Source of the DNA: JALSIF01 sp026981635 [NCBI: bacterium]
GTDB lineage: Bacteria; 4484-113; JALSIF01
DNA length: 10,009 bases
NCBI GenBank assembly: GCA_026981635.1
Contig: JALSIF010000289.1
Location: 1 to 10,009, forward strand
Direction of reading: 5' to 3'
The notes under the pieces were generated by a model. That model was given only the letters and a program-made list of their open reading frames with translations, was not told the origin of the DNA and searched no databases. The stretch's first letter is position 1; the number at the start of each line of letters is the position of its first letter. Both the position numbers and the translations under genes were made by a program. Shown here piece after piece: positions 6,322 through 10,009 of this stretch.

Positions 6322-7614
6322 ATGTCGGTCTCTTCCCACGCCCTGGCCCACCTCTTCCGCCTGTTTGGCTACCAGCCCCATCCGGCCCAGCTCAGGGTTC
6401 ACCTCTCCCCTGCCCCCCGCCGGCTGGTCATCTGTGGTCGTCGCTTTGGCAAGACCACCCTGGCCGCGGTGGAGGCAGCGGTGGGTCTGCTGGCTGGTGC
6501 CCGGGTATGGGTGGTGGCCCCCACCTACCGCCAGTGCGGGCGAACCCTGGCCGTGGCAGGAAAGATGCTGGTGCGCATTCCCACCCTCGGGGAGAGCATG
6601 GCCATCTCCAGACAGCCCCCCCGCCTCTCCCTCTGGGGAGGGGTGATTGAGGGCAAAAGCGGGGAGAATCCGGCGGGGCTTCTGGGGGAGCGGGTGGACC
6701 TGCTCATCCTGGATGAGGCGGCTAGGCTTTCCCGCGAGGTGTGGGAGAGCCACCTCAGCCCCGCACTGATTGAGGGGGGGAGGGCGCTGATCATCTCCAC
6801 CCCCTACGGCAGGAGCTGGCTACATGAGCTCTTCCAGCGGGCGAAGGAGTGGGAGGAGTGGGAAGTCTTCCAGTTTCCCAGCGAGGCCAATCCCCTCATC
6901 CCCACCGGTCTGATTGAGCGTGAGCGGCGTCGGCTTCCCGAGGATGTCTTTGCCCGGGAGTACCTGGCTGAGTTTGTCCTGCCCCAGGAGCGGGCGGTGC
7001 CCGAGTTTGACCCGGAGGTCCATGTGGGGGAGGTTGAGTTTGACCCCTGGCTAGACCTCTACCGGGCGATTGACTTCGGCTTTAGCGATCCCTTTGTCTG
7101 TCTGGACTTCCAGATCACCCCCCAGGGGCAAGTGAGGGTGATCGGGGAGTACTACCGGCGGATGACGGTGCTTAGCGAGCATGTCAGGGAGCTTCGCAAG
7201 GGAGAGAAGAGCTACCCCTTTGCCCTGCCGCCGGGGCGGGACTACTACCGGTCCGGGGGGGAAGCCGGGGAGCGGATCCACTATGCCGCCGACCCCAGCG
7301 GCGGGGGGCTTTTGGCGGAGCTCAGGCTGCGCCTGGGTCGGCCCATCATCGCCCGGCGGGTGCTGAGGGAAAGCTCTTTCATGGAGCTGAGAGAGCTGTT
7401 TCGCTTGCGGATTGAGGGGGAGCCGGCCATCCTCATCCACCCCCGCTGCGAGAACCTGATCAGGGAGCTGAGCGAACTTCGTCTCCACCCGGAGACGGGG
7501 CAGAGCCTGGGCAGTGATCATGCGGTGGACGCCCTGCGCTATGGGCTGGCTGCCTTCCTGCCTTGGCGGGAACCCGTGGAGATGGGATGGACGGGGGGAG
7601 GCTGGCCGCCCTAG
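6322..7614 (+). CDS. Phage-type terminase large subunit, orphan
   Basis: The 430-residue protein has both halves of a terminase large subunit, the motor that packages and cuts phage DNA. The ATPase part has Walker A GRRFGKTT (39-46), Walker B VDLLILDEAA (125-134, with D131 and E132) and the coupling motif IISTP (157-161). The RNase H-fold nuclease part has AIDFG (D251), a DPSGG segment (D324) and DHAVDALRY (D403), so the metal-binding acids appear present. The length is normal and there is no frameshift. No portal, capsid, small terminase or integrase gene lies beside it; its neighbours are a TPR gene and a sigma factor, and base use looks like theirs. It could be a lone survivor of an old prophage or gene transfer agent, or a domesticated enzyme. 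The ATG at 6322 follows GGGAG almost directly, too close for a normal Shine-Dalgarno; a TAGGCT at 6304-6309 is a possible -10, which would give a very short leader. Confidence 0.92.
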   Translation: MSVSSHALAHLFRLFGYQPHPAQLRVHLSPAPRRLVICGRRFGKTTLAAVEAAVGLLAGARVWVVAPTYRQCGRTLAVAGKMLVRIPTLGESMAISRQPPRLSLWGGVIEGKSGENPAGLLGERVDLLILDEAARLSREVWESHLSPALIEGGRALIISTPYGRSWLHELFQRAKEWEEWEVFQFPSEANPLIPTGLIERERRRLPEDVFAREYLAEFVLPQERAVPEFDPEVHVGEVEFDPWLDLYRAIDFGFSDPFVCLDFQITPQGQVRVIGEYYRRMTVLSEHVRELRKGEKSYPFALPPGRDYYRSGGEAGERIHYAADPSGGGLLAELRLRLGRPIIARRVLRESSFMELRELFRLRIEGEPAILIHPRCENLIRELSELRLHPETGQSLGSDHAVDALRYGLAAFLPWREPVEMGWTGGGWPP

Positions 7615-8534
7615 GGAATGTAGCCGCGGCGGCGCTCCCGTTCCTCCTTCTCAATGCGAAGCTGGGTCTGGCGCGCCCAGCGGCGCATCTTGTTGAGGGC
7701 GCGGCGCTCAATCTGGCGCACCCGTTCGCGTCCCATGCCGAAGAGGCGGGCCACCTCTTTGAGGGTCATGGGCGGGTCGTAGGATTCCTCCCCCTCCTCG
7801 GTCAGGCCGTAGCGCTTGATGATCACCTGGCGCTCAAGGTCGGTGAGCTGGGCGAGGAAGTGGCGGATCTGGAGGGTGTTTAGCACCTTCTGGGGGCCGT
7901 CCTCCTCCGAAGCGGGAATGCGCTCTTTGAGCTCCCTGCCCTCCTCTGCCGATTCGTTTCCGTCGGAGTGCTCAAAGCTGGTGTCCAGGCTCATCACGAA
8001 GGGGATGGAGTTGTGGTAGCGCTCCACCTCCTCCACCGTCATGCCGAGCACCTCGGCGATCTCCTCGGTGGTGGGCTCGCGGCCGTGCTCGCGGCGGAAG
8101 GCGTCCTGGGCCTTGCGGATCTTGTGGACCCGCTCAAAGACATGTTCGGGGACCCGGATCAGGTTGTGGTTTTTGGTGATGTAGCGAAGGATGCGCTGCT
8201 TGATCCACCAGGTGGCGTAGGTGGAGAACTTGTAGCCCAGCTCGGGCTTGAAGCGCTCAATGGCGATGAGCAGGCCCACATTGCCCTCGCTTATGAGGTC
8301 GGCCAGGGGAATGTTCAGGTTCTTGTAGCGCTTGGCAATGGAGACCACCAGGCGGAGGTTGGACTCGGCAAGCTTGCGGCGGGCCTCCTCCCGCTCCCAC
8401 TCGGGGAGGGACTCGTCCACTATCTTTTGGGTTATCTCCCGCTCCTCCTCGGGGGTAAGCAGGGACTGGCGAGAGATGAAGTCAAGGTGGGCCGCCAGGG
8501 CGTTCTCCAGCCGCTCCTTCTCTGAATAGGTCAA
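7611..8534 (-). CDS. Sigma-70 family RNA polymerase sigma factor
   Basis: The 307-residue protein holds the domains of a group 1/2 sigma factor in order. Region 1.2 lies at about 15-40 (SLLTPEEEREIT). Region 2 spans 56-119 with NLRLVVSIAKRY, ISEGNVGLL and the -10-reading, DNA-melting FSTYATWWIKQRI. Region 3 spans about 120-200 (IRVPEHVFERVHKI). Region 4 spans about 222-286 with the -35-binding helix in GMGRERVRQIERRAL. Region 1.1 is missing and the protein is short compared with most housekeeping RpoD proteins, closer to SigB/RpoS-like group 2 sizes. A basic, Arg/Glu-rich tail (287-305) follows region 4. The start is TTG at 8532-8534, supported by a strong Shine-Dalgarno nine bases away. The gene converges on the terminase, with the stop codons overlapping in CTAG. 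Whether it is the primary or an alternative sigma cannot be told from this window. Confidence 0.96.
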   Translation of the reverse strand: MTYSEKERLENALAAHLDFISRQSLLTPEEEREITQKIVDESLPEWEREEARRKLAESNLRLVVSIAKRYKNLNIPLADLISEGNVGLLIAIERFKPELGYKFSTYATWWIKQRILRYITKNHNLIRVPEHVFERVHKIRKAQDAFRREHGREPTTEEIAEVLGMTVEEVERYHNSIPFVMSLDTSFEHSDGNESAEEGRELKERIPASEEDGPQKVLNTLQIRHFLAQLTDLERQVIIKRYGLTEEGEESYDPPMTLKEVARLFGMGRERVRQIERRALNKMRRWARQTQLRIEKEERERRRGYIP

Positions 8535-8539
8535 CTTCC

Positions 8540-8548
8540 ATCACCTCC
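8540..8548 (-). promoter_or_regulatory. Strong Shine-Dalgarno site of the sigma gene
   Basis: GGAGGTGAT on the minus strand matches the full complement of the 16S rRNA tail. The GGAGG core ends 9 bases before TTG (8532-8534). It decides this start, since the ATG that overlaps the site is out of frame. It is the only perfect Shine-Dalgarno site I see in the window. Confidence 0.85.
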
Positions 8549-8584
8549 CCAACCGATCCCGGCGGGGGTGGAATACTGCATCCT

Positions 8585-8612
8585 ATTTTATAGCCTTTTT
8601 CAAGCGGGGCAA
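8585..8612 (-). promoter_or_regulatory. Promoter of the sigma gene
   Basis: On the minus strand TTGCCC (8607-8612) and TAAAAT (8585-8590) are 16 bases apart, within an AT-rich patch TATAAAAT that stands out from the GC-rich surroundings. The predicted start is near 8577-8578, giving a leader of about 43 bases that carries the Shine-Dalgarno site. The 87-base gap to the upstream LolA-like gene shows no terminator, so readthrough is also possible. Confidence 0.5.
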
Positions 8613-8621
8613 ACCATCGGG

Positions 8622-9599
8622 CTACCGGTCAAGGTTGGTTCTAAGTCCCAGCCCCAACCGCTGGAAAAGACCCACAATCAGCAGATCGGTTCCCTTTCTG
8701 GCCTCCAGCTTCTCGTATTCCGGGGGGACCGAGGTGAGGGAGGAGCAGTCCAACTCGCGGGGGGAAAGACCCCGGGTGGAAAAGTCAAGCAGGGTTCCAC
8801 CTGAGCGGGCCTTCATGGAGAGAGGAAGACCGGTCTCCTCGTCCAGGAAGAAGACAAACTCCCCCCGCTCTCCCACCTCAATGCGGTAGCCCTCAACCGG
8901 CCGCTCACCCACCGCCCGTCGGCCCAGCCGCCTGAGGGCAAGGCGAGGGATCTGGGAGACATCCTCCACCCCCTCCTCGGCCAGCCTGGCCAGCTCCCGG
9001 CGGGTGGCCTTCCACCAGCGCTCAACCCACTCATCACCCATCGCTACGATGCCCAGGACCAGCGGATCCCGCAGGGGATCCAACCGGTCCAGGGGAAGTT
9101 CCTGCCAGGATCGGGTGGAGGGGAAGATGACCAAGAGGCGGTTTTGCGGACGGTCCACCACCAGGACGATGGGGGGAGGGGAAGGGGCGGGCTGGGTGGT
9201 CTCCTGCCCCGGGCCCTCACCGGTGGGCTGGCCCCGCTTTTCCTCCTCCTGCTTCCGGCCGCTCTCACCGGTACGGCGGCGGCTGGCCAGCTGGTAGGTG
9301 AGATCCTCCGCTGTGGAAGGCCCGGCTGAGGGGCCGCCTTGCTCCCCTTCCCTGCCCTGGGCTTCCTCCTCGCCCTCGCCCGCCGGAGGAGGGATGAGGG
9401 GTGGGAGGAAAAACTCAATGCGGGTTATCCCCTGGGCATAGACCATGGTGCCGTGGAGGAGCAGGCGGGAGGCACTCCCCTGGCGCAGGGTCACCTCATA
9501 GGGGGTGCTCAGGGCAGTACAGGTCTCCTCTGCTGGAACTGGCTGCGTCGCCAGCAGAGCGACCAGGAGAGCTGCTGGTATGAGGGAAAGGACTCTCAC
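8622..9599 (-). CDS. Secreted LolA/DUF4412-like protein with low-complexity insert
   Basis: The 325-residue protein starts with a signal peptide: MR, a hydrophobic core at about 3-18, and a likely cleavage after VPA (residue 23). The C-terminal half has the pattern of LolA/LolB/DUF4412-type beta-sheet folds: strands at 143-160, then GYRIEVGERGEFVFFLDEET (237-256), then TGLPL (257-261), and SVPPEYEKLE near 290-299, like the PPGY ending of that group. A hydrophilic insert rich in Gly, Glu, Pro and Gln (about 70-142) divides the fold. Proteins of this fold carry lipoproteins or sense lipids in the periplasm; RseB/MucB, a sigma-E regulator, has the same fold. A link with the sigma gene just downstream is only suggested by position. 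No lipobox cysteine is present at the cleavage site. The GTG start is supported by a -10 box 7 bases upstream. Family assignment is moderate. Confidence 0.75.
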   Translation of the reverse strand: MRVLSLIPAALLVALLATQPVPAEETCTALSTPYEVTLRQGSASRLLLHGTMVYAQGITRIEFFLPPLIPPPAGEGEEEAQGREGEQGGPSAGPSTAEDLTYQLASRRRTGESGRKQEEEKRGQPTGEGPGQETTQPAPSPPPIVLVVDRPQNRLLVIFPSTRSWQELPLDRLDPLRDPLVLGIVAMGDEWVERWWKATRRELARLAEEGVEDVSQIPRLALRRLGRRAVGERPVEGYRIEVGERGEFVFFLDEETGLPLSMKARSGGTLLDFSTRGLSPRELDCSSLTSVPPEYEKLEARKGTDLLIVGLFQRLGLGLRTNLDR

Positions 9600-9606
9600 A
9601 CCGCCA

Positions 9607-9612
9607 AGTTTA
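9607..9612 (-). promoter_or_regulatory. -10 box for the LolA-like gene, leaderless layout
   Basis: TAAACT on the minus strand is followed by exactly 7 bases and the GTG start at 9597-9599. The seven bases GGGTAGC stand directly upstream of the -10 (9613-9619), and the same seven bases precede the -10 of the divergent promoter. No -35 was recognised. Confidence 0.6.
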
Positions 9613-9646
9613 GCTACCCCCGGGGAGGGAGGGAGCGCCTAAGAGT

Positions 9647-9752
9647 TGGAAAGGTTTGGTAAGTTGATTTTTCTTATCCGAGGGTAGCTATAATCTCAAC
9701 CGAGCAAGAGGCGAGCCTAGCGCTGGGAAAACCCAGAGGGCAAACCTTTCCA
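9647..9752. repeat. 12-base inverted repeat flanking the rightward promoter
   Basis: TGGAAAGGTTTG at 9647-9658 and its perfect reverse complement CAAACCTTTCCA at 9741-9752 lie 82 bases apart. One arm is upstream of the rightward -35, the other in the transcribed leader. They could be paired operator sites for one regulator acting by looping. They cannot form a hairpin in the rightward mRNA, as the first arm lies before its predicted start. Confidence 0.55.
9664..9694 (+). promoter_or_regulatory. Promoter of the right-edge exported protein
   Basis: A perfect TATAAT (9689-9694) is preceded by GGGTAGC (9682-9688). TTGATT (9664-9669) is a possible -35, but the 19-base spacer is longer than ideal. 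The predicted start is near 9701, which gives a leader of about 65 bases, unlike the leaderless genes nearby. Confidence 0.6.
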
Positions 9753-9765
9753 CAGAGGTATTCCG
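9701..9765 (+). promoter_or_regulatory. Structured 5' leader with hairpin and Shine-Dalgarno
   Basis: The leader contains a stable hairpin: CTGGG (9723-9727), loop AAAA, CCCAG (9732-9736). It is followed by one arm of the 12-base inverted repeat and by GAGGT (9755-9759), a Shine-Dalgarno site 6 bases before the GTG start at 9766. GAGGT could also pair with ACCTC at 9769-9773, hiding both the site and the start codon. It matches no riboswitch class that I can recall. Confidence 0.4.
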
Positions 9766-10009
9766 GTGACCTCAAGAGAACCCCACCCCAACCCCATGGC
9801 GAGAGGATTTGTCATCCTAGGCGCCGCCTTCCTGCTGGTGCTTGCTCCAACCCTGGGCGGCAAGCACCAGGCGGGGGCGGAGGAGCTTCCTCCGGCCGAG
9901 TTTGAGCGCCAGGTCAGGGCTCGCTACAGCGGGCTGGAGGAGGAACTCAGGGCCTTCATGGCCAGCTACCTGGAGGAGGAGTGGGGGCTTAGGGGAAACG
10001 ATGCCCGCG
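9766..10009 (+). CDS. Exported protein of unknown function (3' end cut)
   Basis: The frame is open from GTG 9766 to the window edge (81 codons). It begins with a signal peptide: a polar start with Arg residues, a hydrophobic core around residues 14-28 (FVILGAAFLLVLAP) and a likely cleavage after QAGA, about residue 38. The mature part is acidic and probably helical or coiled-coil (EFERQVRARYSGLEEELRAF). I prefer GTG 9766 to the in-frame ATG 9796 because GAGGT lies 6 bases before the GTG, while the ATG follows a C-rich stretch with no Shine-Dalgarno. If the ATG is used the signal peptide is still complete. The domain that would identify the function lies beyond the window. It is transcribed away from the LolA-like gene, sharing the control region. 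Confidence 0.75.
   Translation, partial: MTSREPHPNPMARGFVILGAAFLLVLAPTLGGKHQAGAEELPPAEFERQVRARYSGLEEELRAFMASYLEEEWGLRGNDAR

Noticed and set aside
7968-8525. Plus-strand open frame (185 codons) opposite the sigma gene
   Set aside because: It is the mirror frame of conserved sigma regions, and its Leu/Gly/Val-rich composition has no motif.
9737-9748. AGGGCAAACC, reminiscent of the start of the c-di-GMP-I (GEMM) riboswitch
   Set aside because: The rest of the aptamer, including the GGGACGCAAAGCC side and the tetraloop receptor, is missing, so the match is probably chance.

Overview
This is a GC-rich bacterial chromosomal window whose phylum cannot be fixed from the sequence alone. It holds eight protein genes (the last cut by the window edge) and two tRNA genes, packed closely. 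I see no rRNA, CRISPR array, transposase or clear insertion sequence. GTG starts dominate. Most mRNAs appear to be leaderless: a TAnnnT -10 box lies 7-8 bases before the start codon. This arrangement is known to be common in Deinococcus-Thermus and Actinobacteria and also occurs in other deep lineages. The secreted LolA-like protein and the membrane-anchored lytic transglycosylase show a peptidoglycan cell wall and hint at a diderm envelope.

Layout, left to right. A large P-loop ATPase with C-terminal TPR repeats (61-2328, +) is followed by two tRNA genes on the minus strand, tRNA-Lys(CTT) and tRNA-His(GTG). Then come three plus-strand genes that each have their own -10 box: an SDR-family protein that lacks the catalytic tyrosine (2701-3456), a membrane-anchored Slt-type lytic transglycosylase (3492-5768) and a small TPR protein (5824-6276). 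A complete phage-type terminase large subunit follows (6322-7614, +) with no other phage gene near it.

The terminase meets a sigma-70 family factor (7611-8534, -) tail to tail, with both stop codons sharing one CTAG. Upstream of the sigma gene on the same strand is a secreted LolA/DUF4412-like protein (8622-9599, -). A divergent control region of about 166 bases then leads to the start of another exported protein (9766 to the right edge, +).

The genes do not form one obvious pathway. The envelope is a loose theme (transglycosylase, LolA-like protein, exported C-terminal gene), next to transcription (sigma) and TPR scaffold proteins. I do not see a convincing undescribed multi-gene system. 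The most interesting signals concern gene expression and RNA: the repeated TAnnnT-N7-GTG arrangement, a tRNA-Lys promoter placed so that transcription should begin at the mature 5' end, and a tRNA-His lacking the usual G-1:C73 identity pair. The orphan terminase and the SDR with a broken active site come next.
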